64,000 bases of DNA, taken from assembly GCF_947259545.1 (NCBI RefSeq), contig NZ_CAMYMK010000007.1, positions 248,001-312,000 on the forward strand, written 5' to 3'. This DNA comes from an uncultured Marinobacter sp. GTDB lineage: Bacteria; Pseudomonadota; Gammaproteobacteria; Pseudomonadales; Oleiphilaceae. Position numbers and translations under genes: made by a program. Shown here piece after piece: positions 29,400 to 37,783 of the stretch (positions are counted from its first letter, which is position 1; each line of letters begins with the position of its first letter). Under the pieces are notes generated by a model. The model was not told where the DNA came from. It saw only the letters and a program-made list of their open reading frames with translations, and made no database searches.

Positions 29400-30548
29400 A
29401 TCTACTGGCGGCTTTCAAATCTCTATTTCTGGTTCTTTGCCCTCCTTGGAGGGCTTCTTCCCTATTGGTCCCTCTATCTTGAAGGGCAGGGCTTTTCCTA
29501 CCTCCAAATCGCCACATTGATGGCGACCATTCAGCTCACCAAGATCATTGCACCCAGTGTGTGGGGCTGGTTGGGGGACCGGTCTGGCCAACGGGTACGA
29601 CTGGTGCGGTTTGGGGCGATTACCGGTTCGCTGTTTTTTGCCGGAGTCTTCCTGGAGCCCGGATTCTACGGGCTGCTGATCGTCATGTTGGCGTTTACCT
29701 TTTTCTGGAATGCCATCCTTCCGCTCTACGAGGTAATCACGCTCAGGACGCTGGGTGCCCAAAAGGACAAGTATGGCAGGGTCAGGCTGTGGGGCTCTGT
29801 CGGGTTTATCGGCGCTGTGGCACTGGTGGGTGGAATTCTGGAGTTTGTCCCCATTCAGAAACTGCCATGGCTCCTTCTGCCGGTGTTTGCGGGGATAGCG
29901 GTGTCTGCCTTTCTGGTTCCGTCTGAACCCGGAGAACGCAAGCCTCCCGCGCCCAGGGGAAGCCTCAAGGCAATTGTCACCCACCCGGCGGTGGTGTCGT
30001 TTTTCCTGATGAATTTTCTGCTGCAGGTGTCGCACGGAGCCTATTACACTTTCTTCAGTATTCACCTCGAACAACACGGCTACGGCAAGCTCTCCATTGG
30101 CCTGCTGTGGTCCCTTGGGGTGGTGGCGGAGATCGGGTTGTTTCTGGTGATGCATCGGCTATCCAGGAACTTTTCGGTCCGCCAGATTGCTATTGGCGCA
30201 CTGACGCTCACCATGATCCGCTGGGTGTTAATCGCCGAGTTAACGGACGTGGTGGCTGTGCTGATTTTCGCACAGCTGTTGCACGCGGCCTCATACGGCG
30301 CGTTGCATGCCATTTCCGTGCAATATATTCAGGGCTTTTTTGGCCAGCACCATCACGGTCAGGGACAGGCGCTATACAGCGGGCTGACATTTGGTGCCGG
30401 CGGCGCCGCAGGTGCGTGGCTGTCGGGTTTCCTGGTGGATGGTATCAGCACCTCAGCGGCATTCTGGGGTGGGGCCGTGGCAATGATGGTGGCTATTGTT
30501 ATCACCTGGCGGGGGCTCAGGCCCCCACCGAAGGGTGATCACGCCTGA
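29400..30548 (+). CDS. MFS transporter, 3-phenylpropionate-permease-like; start codon non-canonical
   Basis: A major facilitator of the MFS_1-like group with about 12 membrane helices. The first helix reads YWRLSNLYFWFFALLGGLLP, followed by the helix 2-3 loop GWLGDRSGQRVRLVR. The substrate is unknown. The protein sequence needed for helix 1 begins around 29403, but in this frame no ATG, GTG or TTG exists between at least 29283 and 29517. A GAAGGG ribosome-binding stretch (29386-29391) is 8 bases before ATC at 29400 and 2 before ATT at 29394, so an ATC or ATT start is likely. Starting at TTG 29517 would delete the first helix. It follows aroC, as in pseudomonads. Confidence 0.78.
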   Translation: MYWRLSNLYFWFFALLGGLLPYWSLYLEGQGFSYLQIATLMATIQLTKIIAPSVWGWLGDRSGQRVRLVRFGAITGSLFFAGVFLEPGFYGLLIVMLAFTFFWNAILPLYEVITLRTLGAQKDKYGRVRLWGSVGFIGAVALVGGILEFVPIQKLPWLLLPVFAGIAVSAFLVPSEPGERKPPAPRGSLKAIVTHPAVVSFFLMNFLLQVSHGAYYTFFSIHLEQHGYGKLSIGLLWSLGVVAEIGLFLVMHRLSRNFSVRQIAIGALTLTMIRWVLIAELTDVVAVLIFAQLLHAASYGALHAISVQYIQGFFGQHHHGQGQALYSGLTFGAGGAAGAWLSGFLVDGISTSAAFWGGAVAMMVAIVITWRGLRPPPKGDHA

Positions 30549-30555
30549 CGTCAGG

Positions 30556-31701
30556 TTATTCCGGTTCGTCTTCTTCGTCTTCTTCGATCTGCAGCGACAA
30601 ACCGCTTCCGGTGGGTCCGGAAGGCTTGTCAGTGGTCCCGTCCTGACCGTGGAGCTTGATCTTCAGACGAAGGTTGTTGGCTGAGTCAGCGTTCTTCAGG
30701 GCTTCATCTTCGGAAATCTTTCCTTCTTTCCAGAGATTGAACAGGGCCAGATCGAAGGTCTGCATGCCAATGTTGGCCGACTTTTCCATGATTTCCTTGA
30801 TGCTGTCCAGCTCGCCACGGAGGATGAGCTCGGAAATGGTCGGTGTACCCAGCAGAATTTCGATGGCGGCACAGCGCTTTTTGTCCACTGTGGGCACCAG
30901 CCGCTGGGAGACAAAGGCCTTCAGGTTCATGGCCAGATCCATCAGTAGCTGCGGGCGCCGTTCCTCCGGGAAGAAGTTGATGATACGGTCCAGGGCCTGG
31001 TTGGCGTTGTTGGCGTGGAGTGTGGAAATACACAAGTGACCGGTTTCTGCAAAGGCGAGGGCGTGCTCCATCGTTTCCCGGTCGCGGATCTCACCAATCA
31101 GAATGACATCAGGGGCCTGGCGCAGGGTGTTTTTCAGGGCCTTGTGGAAGCTCCGGGTGTCCACACCCACTTCCCGCTGATTCACAATGCATTTCTTGTG
31201 ACGGTGGATATACTCCACGGGGTCTTCAATAGTGATGATGTGGCCCGAGGAATTGGAATTCCGGTAATCAATCAGGGCCGCCAGTGATGTGGATTTGCCG
31301 GAACCAGTAGCGCCGACAAACAACACCAGGCCCCGTTTTGCCATCATCACGTCTTTCAGCACGGGCGGCAGCCCCAGGTCATCCGCATTGGGGATTTCGG
31401 TGACAATGTTGCGGGCAACGATGGAGATCTCATTGCGTTGGCGGAAGATATTGACCCGGAACCGCCCGACATTGCGAATGCTATAGGCCAGGTTCATCTC
31501 GAGTTCCTGCTCAAATTCCGCAATCTGCTCATCATCCATGACCTGATACGCAATCTCCTTGATCACGCCGGGGCCGAGAGGCGTGCGGTCAATCGGCTTC
31601 AGCGCGCCATGAAACTTTGCGCAGGGCGGTGCGCCAGTGCTCAGGTAGAGGTCCGAACCATCATTCTTGGCCAAAACCTTCAGGTAATCATCAAATTCCA
31701 T
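30556..31701 (-). CDS. pilU: Twitching motility retraction ATPase PilU
   Basis: A hexameric ATPase of the PilT/PilU group that powers type IV pilus retraction. Walker A is FVGATGSGKSTSL (near residues 128-140), the Asp box is HIITIEDPVEYIH, Walker B is DVILIGEIRDRETMEHA and the His box is GHLCISTLHANNANQALDR. The acidic, Ser/Gly-rich C-terminal tail and the 381-residue length separate PilU from PilT (about 345). The ATG at 31701 has GGGAG 6 bases upstream. pilT is not in the window, which is unusual because the two are often adjacent. Confidence 0.93.
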   Translation of the reverse strand: MEFDDYLKVLAKNDGSDLYLSTGAPPCAKFHGALKPIDRTPLGPGVIKEIAYQVMDDEQIAEFEQELEMNLAYSIRNVGRFRVNIFRQRNEISIVARNIVTEIPNADDLGLPPVLKDVMMAKRGLVLFVGATGSGKSTSLAALIDYRNSNSSGHIITIEDPVEYIHRHKKCIVNQREVGVDTRSFHKALKNTLRQAPDVILIGEIRDRETMEHALAFAETGHLCISTLHANNANQALDRIINFFPEERRPQLLMDLAMNLKAFVSQRLVPTVDKKRCAAIEILLGTPTISELILRGELDSIKEIMEKSANIGMQTFDLALFNLWKEGKISEDEALKNADSANNLRLKIKLHGQDGTTDKPSGPTGSGLSLQIEEDEEDEPE

Positions 31702-31769
31702 TAAAAACTCCCGCAATCCAGGATGGTTGCAATCGCAAACCGGAATGTTGTTATCGACGAAAAAACTGT

Positions 31770-32642
31770 TCAGGCGCCTTCCTCGGCCCTGACCACCTCA
31801 ATCAGGGCTCTGGCGGCACTGCTGAGCTGACGGCCGGAAAGACCGACGGCACCGAGTACCCGCGTAACCGGGAACCCGATATCCAGACGATGGATGCTGT
31901 TATCCATCATGCTTACTGGCAGAACGCTCCAGCCAAGCCCGACGCTGGTCATCATCTTGATGGTTTCAAGATAATTGGTCGGCATCTGCGGATGCAGGGG
32001 CAAGTTGGCCTCCAGAAACAGACGGCTGACCACCCGATAGGTCGCCGTCGTGGTATCCGGCAGCAACGCCGGATGCTTCGCAAGATCCTCCAGCCTGGGC
32101 GATGCGATGCCTGCCAGCGGGTGCTCCGGCCCAACCACAAACGCCATGGGGTCGGGCCATTGTTCGTATACCATGAAATTCCCTTCCATACTGTCACTAA
32201 GTGTGACAAAGGCCAGCTCCGCGTTACGTTTGCGCATCTGCTCATAGGCTGCATCCGATTCCATGAACTGCAGGTTCAGAGACACATTCGGAAACTCCCG
32301 GCTGAACCGGCGCAGCCAGTTGGGGAGGTGGTGAAGCCCGATGTGATGACTGGCAATAATCTGCAGTTCACCCTCCACCTGCCCGGAATCCGGCGACAGT
32401 GCCACCCGGGCATTATGAATTTCATCGAGGATCTTGCGGGCATGGGGGAGTAGACGCGCTCCGGCGTCTGTGAGTCGGATTTTCCTATGGCTGCGATCGA
32501 TCAGCGACGTGCCCAGCTGGTTTTCGAGTGCCGCCAGACGCTTGGAAATAGCAGGCTGCGTCAGGTGGAGGATTTCGGCGGCTTCGGAGAACGATTCCTG
32601 ATCGACAATTGTTAAAAAAGCCTTTAGTGCATTTGAGTCCAC
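31770..32642 (-). CDS. LysR-family regulator divergent from leuC
   Basis: A 290-residue LysR regulator. The winged helix has FLTIVDQESFSEAAEILHLTQPAISKRLAALENQLG, and the effector-binding part begins near residue 90. The GTG at 32642 is chosen because AGGG lies 7 bases upstream and the family begins at this residue; open frame further upstream runs through a repeat element. Divergent placement next to leuC is also seen in pseudomonads and suggests control of leucine synthesis genes or of its own expression, which is inference. It precedes pilU on the same strand with a 68-base gap. Confidence 0.88.
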   Translation of the reverse strand: MDSNALKAFLTIVDQESFSEAAEILHLTQPAISKRLAALENQLGTSLIDRSHRKIRLTDAGARLLPHARKILDEIHNARVALSPDSGQVEGELQIIASHHIGLHHLPNWLRRFSREFPNVSLNLQFMESDAAYEQMRKRNAELAFVTLSDSMEGNFMVYEQWPDPMAFVVGPEHPLAGIASPRLEDLAKHPALLPDTTTATYRVVSRLFLEANLPLHPQMPTNYLETIKMMTSVGLGWSVLPVSMMDNSIHRLDIGFPVTRVLGAVGLSGRQLSSAARALIEVVRAEEGA

Positions 32643-32684
32643 GTTTTTACCCTGTTTGCCTGCTTGTTTAAGGGGAGGTCGCGT

Positions 32685-32781
32685 GGCGGGCAGGACCTTC
32701 CAAAACACGCCATAAATACATCCCTGTAGGCTCGGTCGCGCCATCCCTGGCGCTCCACGGTTTTGGAAGGTCCTGCCCGCC
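32685..32781. repeat. Long inverted repeat with 53-base core (interspersed repeat candidate)
   Basis: Two 22-base arms (32685-32706 and 32760-32781) are perfect reverse complements. Pairing extends imperfectly outward through GGGGAG and CTCCCC. The 53-base core contains two smaller hairpins, TACA-TCCC-TGTA and GCGCCA-TCCC-TGGCGC, which share the loop TCCC. The form suggests a REP/MITE-like non-coding element present elsewhere in the genome, but copy number cannot be judged from this window, where I see one copy only. It could also insulate the divergent lysR and leuC promoters. Confidence 0.75.
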
Positions 32782-32912
32782 TCGCTCCCCGAACATTTTC
32801 AGTGCCTACTGCCTACTGCCGGGTGCCGGGGAGCGGATTGCTATACCAATCTGTGACCTTCACCAAAGCATAGATAATAACCGATTGGAATGCCATAGAT
32901 GAAAAACATGAA

Positions 32913-32942
32913 TTGAGGTTATCCAGGGCGGAGCGGTAAGAT
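32913..32942 (+). promoter_or_regulatory. Probable sigma-70 promoter of leuCDB
   Basis: TTGAGG (32913-32918) and TAAGAT (32937-32942) are separated by 18 bases and would start transcription near 32949, 44 bases before leuC. No leucine-rich leader peptide was found in the short leader. Confidence 0.45.
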
Positions 32943-32992
32943 AGCCATATAGAGATTTATAACCAGAAACCCCCAGAGAGTGAGAGAGAACC

Positions 32993-34411
32993 ATGGCGGG
33001 CAAGACCTTATACGACAAATTGTGGGACGATCATCTCGTCAAACAGCGGGATGACGGTTCCGCATTGATTTACATTGACCGACAGTTGCTTCACGAAGTC
33101 ACTTCGCCCCAGGCATTCGAGGGACTGCGCCTCGCCGGACGTAAGCCGTGGCGGATTGATGCCAATATTGCCACGCCGGATCACAACGTACCCACCACCG
33201 ACCGCGAACGCGGCGTGGAAGGCATCGTCGATCCGGTCTCCCGCATCCAGGTCGAGACCCTCGACAAGAACTGCGATGAATTCGGCATCCTCGAATTCAA
33301 GATCAAGGACCAGCGCCAGGGCATCGTCCACGTGATCGGTCCGGAGCAGGGCGCGACTCTGCCGGGCATGTCGATTGTCTGTGGTGACTCTCACACCTCC
33401 ACCCATGGCGCATTCGGCTGTCTCGCGCATGGTATCGGCACCTCGGAAGTAGAGCATGTATTGGCGACCCAGTGCCTGGTGCAGCAGAAGATGAAAAACA
33501 TGCTGGTTAAGGTCAACGGCAAGCTTGGGCCAGGCGTCACCGGTAAAGACGTCGTACTGGCGATTATTGGAAAGATTGGTACCGCAGGCGGTACTGGTTA
33601 CGCCATCGAATTCGGTGGTGAAGCCATTCAGGATCTGAGCATGGAAGCCCGCATGACCATCTGCAACATGGCCATTGAGGCGGGTGCCCGTGTCGGTATG
33701 GTGGGCGTGGATGACACCACCATCAACTATGTCAAGGACCGCCCGTTCTCGCCCAGAGGCGATCAGTGGGACGCCGCTGTTGACTACTGGCGTACCTTGC
33801 ACAGTGACGATGATGCTGTGTTCGACAAGGTTGTGGAACTTGATGGTTCGGCGATTAAACCTCAGGTCAGTTGGGGGACTTCTCCGGAAATGGTGGCCGG
33901 GGTCGACGGCAATGTCCCCGACCCGGAGAAAGAGGCAGACCCCATCAAACGCGAGGGCATCGTCCGGGCGCTTAAATACATGGGGCTCCAGCCGAACATG
34001 CCCATTACCGACATCAAGCTGGATCGCGTGTTTATTGGCTCCTGCACCAACAGTCGCATTGAGGATCTCCGTGAAGCAGCAGCGGTGGTAAAGGGGCGCA
34101 AGGTGTCGCCGACGCTCAAGCAGGCCATGGTGGTTCCCGGATCCGGGCTGGTGAAAGCGCAGGCCGAACAGGAAGGTCTGGACAAGATCTTCATTGAGGC
34201 TGGTCTGGAGTGGCGCGATCCGGGTTGCTCCATGTGTCTGGCTATGAATGCAGACAAGCTGGGGCAGGGCGAGCACTGTGCGTCTACCTCGAACCGGAAC
34301 TTTGAGGGCCGTCAGGGCTTCGGTGGCCGTACCCACCTGGTCAGCCCGGCCATGGCCGCGGCAGCCGCTGTCACCGGCCATTTCATTGATGTCCGCGAAT
34401 TGATGCACTGA
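32993..34411 (+). CDS. leuC: 3-isopropylmalate dehydratase large subunit LeuC
   Basis: The aconitase-type large subunit that isomerises 2- to 3-isopropylmalate in leucine synthesis. Cluster cysteines lie in GSCTNSR (near residue 346) and CSMCLAMN (near 410), and the substrate-binding start is [14 protein letters not shown]. The length of 472 residues is usual. GAGAGAG precedes the ATG. leuD follows after 16 bases and leuB after another 9, giving a leuCDB unit; leuA is not in the window. Confidence 0.97.
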   Translation: MAGKTLYDKLWDDHLVKQRDDGSALIYIDRQLLHEVTSPQAFEGLRLAGRKPWRIDANIATPDHNVPTTDRERGVEGIVDPVSRIQVETLDKNCDEFGILEFKIKDQRQGIVHVIGPEQGATLPGMSIVCGDSHTSTHGAFGCLAHGIGTSEVEHVLATQCLVQQKMKNMLVKVNGKLGPGVTGKDVVLAIIGKIGTAGGTGYAIEFGGEAIQDLSMEARMTICNMAIEAGARVGMVGVDDTTINYVKDRPFSPRGDQWDAAVDYWRTLHSDDDAVFDKVVELDGSAIKPQVSWGTSPEMVAGVDGNVPDPEKEADPIKREGIVRALKYMGLQPNMPITDIKLDRVFIGSCTNSRIEDLREAAAVVKGRKVSPTLKQAMVVPGSGLVKAQAEQEGLDKIFIEAGLEWRDPGCSMCLAMNADKLGQGEHCASTSNRNFEGRQGFGGRTHLVSPAMAAAAAVTGHFIDVRELMH

Positions 34412-34427
34412 TCCACAGGAGAGAACC

Positions 34428-35072
34428 ATGCGCGCATTTACGCAACACCAGGGCATTGTCGCCCCCATGGACCGTTCCAATGTGGATACGGACATGATCA
34501 TTCCCAAGCAGTTCCTGAAATCGATCAAGCGCACTGGGTTTGGTCCCAACCTGTTCGATGAACTGCGCTATCTGGACGAAGGCAAGCCAGACCAGGATTG
34601 TTCTCAGCGGCCAATCAATCCCGACTTCGTGTTGAACCAGGACCGGTATAAAAACGCCAGCGTTCTTCTGGCCCGGGCGAACTTCGGTTGTGGGTCCAGT
34701 CGTGAGCATGCCCCCTGGGCGCTGGATGATTACGGCTTCCGGGTGATTATCGCGCCCAGTTTTGCCGATATTTTCTACAACAACTGCTTTAAGAATGGTT
34801 TGTTGCCCATTGTTTTAGAAGAGAAAGTAGTTGACCAGCTTTTCCGGGAGGCGGAAGCGCAGGAAGGTTATCAGTTGGCGGTGGATCTTGAGGCAAAAAC
34901 CGTGACCACACCGTCCGGAGAATCCTTCAGCTTCGATGTGGACGATTTCCGGCGGCACTGCCTGCTTAACGGGCTGGACGACATTGGTGTCACGCTGGAA
35001 GATGCAGAGCTGATCAGGTCATACGAAGAAAGCCGCCGCAAAACGGCCCCGTGGTTATTCAAAGCAATTTAA
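34428..35072 (+). CDS. leuD: 3-isopropylmalate dehydratase small subunit LeuD
   Basis: The swivelling small subunit that completes the LeuC active site. Family motifs are [23 protein letters not shown] near the N-terminus, [19 protein letters not shown] near residue 85 and [23 protein letters not shown]. The 214-residue length is normal. The ATG has AGGAGAG upstream. Confidence 0.97.
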   Translation: MRAFTQHQGIVAPMDRSNVDTDMIIPKQFLKSIKRTGFGPNLFDELRYLDEGKPDQDCSQRPINPDFVLNQDRYKNASVLLARANFGCGSSREHAPWALDDYGFRVIIAPSFADIFYNNCFKNGLLPIVLEEKVVDQLFREAEAQEGYQLAVDLEAKTVTTPSGESFSFDVDDFRRHCLLNGLDDIGVTLEDAELIRSYEESRRKTAPWLFKAI

Positions 35073-35081
35073 GGAACAACT

Positions 35082-36155
35082 ATGTCCAGAACTGTATTAA
35101 TGCTGCCGGGTGACGGCATCGGCCCGGAAATCGTCGCTGAAGCTGAGAAGGTGCTCCACAAGATCAACGAAAAATTTGACCTCGGCCTGACCTTTGAGTC
35201 CGGGCTGGTTGGTGGCGCTGCCATTGATGAAACGGACAGTCCACTGCCTGACGACACCCTGGAGAAAGCCCGCAAGGCGGATGCCATTGTTCTGGGCGCC
35301 GTCGGTGGTCCCAAATGGGACAGTCTGCCGATGGCCAAACGTCCGGAAAAGGGGTTGCTGGGTCTGCGTTCCAGCCTTGAACTGTTTGCCAACCTCCGCC
35401 CGGCGATTCTCTACCCGCAGCTTGCATCCGCGTCTTCCCTGAAGCCGGAAGTGGTTTCCGGTCTGGACATCATGATCGTGCGGGAGCTGACCGGAGGCAT
35501 CTATTTTGGCCAACCCCGCGGTGTGCGTGAGCTGGAAAGCGGTGAACGGCAGGGTTACAACACATACGCCTACACCGAATCGGAAATCCGTCGTATCGGT
35601 CGGGTGGCATTTGAGGCGGCGCAGCAGCGTGGCAAAAAACTGTGTTCCGTCGACAAGGCCAACGTTCTGGAGGTGACGGTTCTGTGGCGGGAAATCATGG
35701 AAGACTTGCGCCGGGAGTATCCCGACGTTGAGTTGTCCCACATGTATGTTGATAACGCAGCCATGCAGCTGGTTCGTGCCCCCAAACAATTCGACGTGAT
35801 TGTGACTGGCAACATGTTTGGTGATATTCTTTCGGACGAAGCGGCTATGCTGACTGGCTCGATTGGCATGTTGCCATCGGCATCGCTGAACTCGGAAAAG
35901 CAGGGCATGTACGAGCCTTGCCACGGTTCGGCGCCGGACATTGCCGGTCAGGGCGTGGCCAATCCGCTGGCTACAATCCTCAGTGCTGCGATGATGCTGA
36001 GATACAGTCTGGGCGAGGAAAAAGCCGCTGAAAGCATCGAGGCGGCAGTCAGCAAAGTACTGGACCAGGGGCTTCGTACTGCGGACATCATGTCTGAAGG
36101 TGCGAAGAAAGTGTCCACCCGCGAAATGGGTGAGGCGGTTCTGGCGGCATTGTAA
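35082..36155 (+). CDS. leuB: 3-isopropylmalate dehydrogenase LeuB
   Basis: NAD-dependent oxidative decarboxylation of 3-isopropylmalate, third step of the leucine branch. Landmarks are [15 protein letters not shown], the [17 protein letters not shown] loop, the substrate motif [15 protein letters not shown] and the metal/NAD site [24 protein letters not shown]. Its length of 357 residues is standard. AAGGAAC precedes the ATG, 9 bases after leuD. A 128-base gap separates it from asd and contains a 7-bp stem-loop (36189-36210) without a T-run. Confidence 0.97.
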   Translation: MSRTVLMLPGDGIGPEIVAEAEKVLHKINEKFDLGLTFESGLVGGAAIDETDSPLPDDTLEKARKADAIVLGAVGGPKWDSLPMAKRPEKGLLGLRSSLELFANLRPAILYPQLASASSLKPEVVSGLDIMIVRELTGGIYFGQPRGVRELESGERQGYNTYAYTESEIRRIGRVAFEAAQQRGKKLCSVDKANVLEVTVLWREIMEDLRREYPDVELSHMYVDNAAMQLVRAPKQFDVIVTGNMFGDILSDEAAMLTGSIGMLPSASLNSEKQGMYEPCHGSAPDIAGQGVANPLATILSAAMMLRYSLGEEKAAESIEAAVSKVLDQGLRTADIMSEGAKKVSTREMGEAVLAAL

Positions 36156-36283
36156 GTCGCACCCCAGGTCACAGCATTTGAGACCCGACGGCAACGGGAC
36201 GCAGTTGCCGCGGGATCATCCATCCTGTCCCTGCCAGCGATAAAGGTAGAGGGCGGGCATAAAACGAGGTTCAAAGGTCGCAC

Positions 36284-37399
36284 ATGAAGCGAGTTGGACT
36301 TATTGGTTGGCGTGGCATGGTGGGCTCTGTCCTCATGCAGCGCATGCGTGAAGAAAACGATTTCGCGGATATCGAACCGGTATTCTTTACCACGTCCCAG
36401 GCCGGTAAACCGGCGCCGGATGTCGGTAAGGAAGGTGTTCCGCCCCTGCAGGACGCGTTTGATATCGATATCCTGAAAACCGTGGACGTGATCGTTACCT
36501 GTCAGGGTGGCGATTACACCGGCGAGGTCTACCAGAAACTGCGCGACGCAGGCTGGGAAGGCTACTGGATTGATGCGGCATCCACGCTGCGGATGGTGGA
36601 TCATTCCGTGATTGTGCTTGACCCGGTCAACCGCAATGTCATCGACGAGGCGTTGGACAAGGGCGTCAAGGACTACATCGGCGGTAACTGCACGGTCAGT
36701 CTGATGATGCTGGCCCTCGGTGGGCTGCTGGAGCAGGACCTGATCGAGTGGGTGTCTCCTATGACCTACCAGGCGGCCTCCGGTTCCGGTGCTCAGAACA
36801 TGCGCGAGTTGCTCAACCAGATGGGTGAGTTGAACAATAACGTCAAGAGTGAGCTGGACGACCCATCGTCGGCAATCCTGGAAATTGACCGTAAGGTTAC
36901 CGAAACCATGCGCTCTGAAGGGTTTCCGACCGAGCACTTCCAGGTGCCCCTGGCTGGCAGTCTGATTCCGTTTATCGACAAGCAACTTGATAACGGCATG
37001 AGCAAGGAGGAATGGAAAGCGGGCGTCGAGACCAACAAGATTCTTGGTCGTTCCGATAACCCGATTCCCATCGATGGTATCTGTGTCAGGATTGGTGCCA
37101 TGCGCTCCCACAGTCAGGCGCTGACCATCAAGCTCAAAAAGGACCTGCCGGTTTCCGAGATCGAGTCCATTCTGGCGAAGGCCAATGATTGGGTGAAAGT
37201 CATTCCCAATGATCGTGATGCGACCATTGAGGAGCTGACTCCGGCGAAGGTGACAGGAACTCTGAGTGTGCCTATCGGCCGTATCCGCAAACTGACCATG
37301 GGGCCGGAGTATATTTCCGCGTTCACCGTTGGGGATCAGTTACTGTGGGGCGCCGCCGAGCCGCTGCGCAGGATGCTCCGGATTCTCCAGGAGCGTTAA
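36284..37399 (+). CDS. asd: Aspartate-semialdehyde dehydrogenase Asd
   Basis: Reduces aspartyl phosphate to aspartate semialdehyde for lysine, threonine and methionine synthesis and for diaminopimelate. The NADP-binding start is [18 protein letters not shown], the catalytic Cys is in [13 protein letters not shown] (near residue 134), and the acid/base His is in [14 protein letters not shown] (near 274). The 371-residue length and insert pattern are those of the gammaproteobacterial type. A strong terminator region follows. Confidence 0.97.
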   Translation: MKRVGLIGWRGMVGSVLMQRMREENDFADIEPVFFTTSQAGKPAPDVGKEGVPPLQDAFDIDILKTVDVIVTCQGGDYTGEVYQKLRDAGWEGYWIDAASTLRMVDHSVIVLDPVNRNVIDEALDKGVKDYIGGNCTVSLMMLALGGLLEQDLIEWVSPMTYQAASGSGAQNMRELLNQMGELNNNVKSELDDPSSAILEIDRKVTETMRSEGFPTEHFQVPLAGSLIPFIDKQLDNGMSKEEWKAGVETNKILGRSDNPIPIDGICVRIGAMRSHSQALTIKLKKDLPVSEIESILAKANDWVKVIPNDRDATIEELTPAKVTGTLSVPIGRIRKLTMGPEYISAFTVGDQLLWGAAEPLRRMLRILQER

Positions 37400-37409
37400 C
37401 TGCCGTGTA

Positions 37410-37454
37410 ACAGTTGGTATTAAATGCCAACTGTGTCCGGTTTCAGAGAACCGG
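37410..37454 (+). other. Two stem-loops before the asd terminator
   Basis: ACAGTTGG/CCAACTGT (37410-37417 with 37427-37434) and CCGGTT/AACCGG (37437-37442 with 37449-37454) are perfect short stems in a row directly after the asd stop. They may stabilise the asd mRNA 3' end or belong to a 3'-derived small RNA. Confidence 0.6.
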
Positions 37455-37458
37455 GTAA

Positions 37459-37499
37459 GGGGCGGAGGCTGAAATCGGTCTCCGCCCCTGTTATTTTTT
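37459..37499 (+). terminator. Rho-independent terminator after asd
   Basis: A perfect 9-bp GC-rich stem (GGGGCGGAG 37459-37467 with CTCCGCCCC 37480-37488) with a 12-base loop is followed by TGTTATTTTTT. Confidence 0.93.
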
Positions 37500-37631
37500 A
37501 ACAGCGAAGTTGTCGGTGTCAGTACCTGGGTTAGGCTACTATTTCCTGTATTGATGAGGCAGATCATCGTTCGGTAACAGTAAGTTCCATACCTTTTATA
37601 AAAAAATGGTACAACGACTGAAGCTGATTGA

Positions 37632-37653
37632 TTGATAAAAAGGGCTTTATCAA
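37632..37653. promoter_or_regulatory. Palindromic operator-like site upstream of fimV
   Basis: TTGATAAA and TTTATCAA form a perfect 8-bp inverted repeat separated by AAGGGC, about 130 bases before fimV. The half-site resembles TTGAT/ATCAA Fnr/Anr elements, but the spacing is too wide for that class, so the binding protein is unknown. Confidence 0.4.
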
Positions 37654-37783
37654 CAATACTTGGCCCACTGAAAATTAATAAAATTACACAACAACTATAG
37701 AAAACCAGACGGAAGTCATCCAACCTCGTCCGATTCTGTTTGAGAAAGCAGTAACGAATAACGGAGACTGGTAAGGAAAAAGC

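Larger units (their letters stand above)
32643..32992. other. Gene-free interval between lysR and leuC
   Basis: This 350-base gap holds a long inverted repeat (32685-32781), a short tandem run of TGCCTAC (two copies and a half, 32803-32820), a spaced inverted pair CCAATC (32846-32851) and GATTGG (32883-32888) that could bind a LysR protein, and a probable leuC promoter near 32913-32942. No credible protein-coding frame is seen. Confidence 0.7.
37400..37783. other. Gene-free interval between asd and fimV
   Basis: This 384-base gap carries three successive stem-loops ending in a terminator (37410-37499). An AT-rich stretch follows with a perfect TTGATAAA-N6-TTTATCAA palindrome (37632-37653) and the fimV ribosome site AAGGAAAAA just before 37784. 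No coding frame is credible. The fimV promoter must lie here, but I cannot assign its boxes confidently. Confidence 0.65.

Noticed and set aside
32803..32820. TGCCTAC tandem repeat as a CRISPR or satellite start
   Set aside because: Only two and a half 7-base units without spacers; too short for either.
32852..32865. TGTGACCTTCACC before leuC as a CRP site
   Set aside because: The half-sites are only three bases apart instead of six, so it cannot fit CRP/Vfr.
33008..34549. Long minus-strand open frame (513 codons) opposite leuC/leuD
   Set aside because: Antisense shadow of leuC; composition (His/Arg/Thr-rich) is not protein-like for this genome.
37632..37653. Reading the fimV upstream palindrome as an Anr/Fnr box
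   Set aside because: Anr/Fnr boxes are TTGAT-N4-ATCAA; here the TTGAT and ATCAA halves are 12 bases apart. Kept only as an unknown operator candidate.
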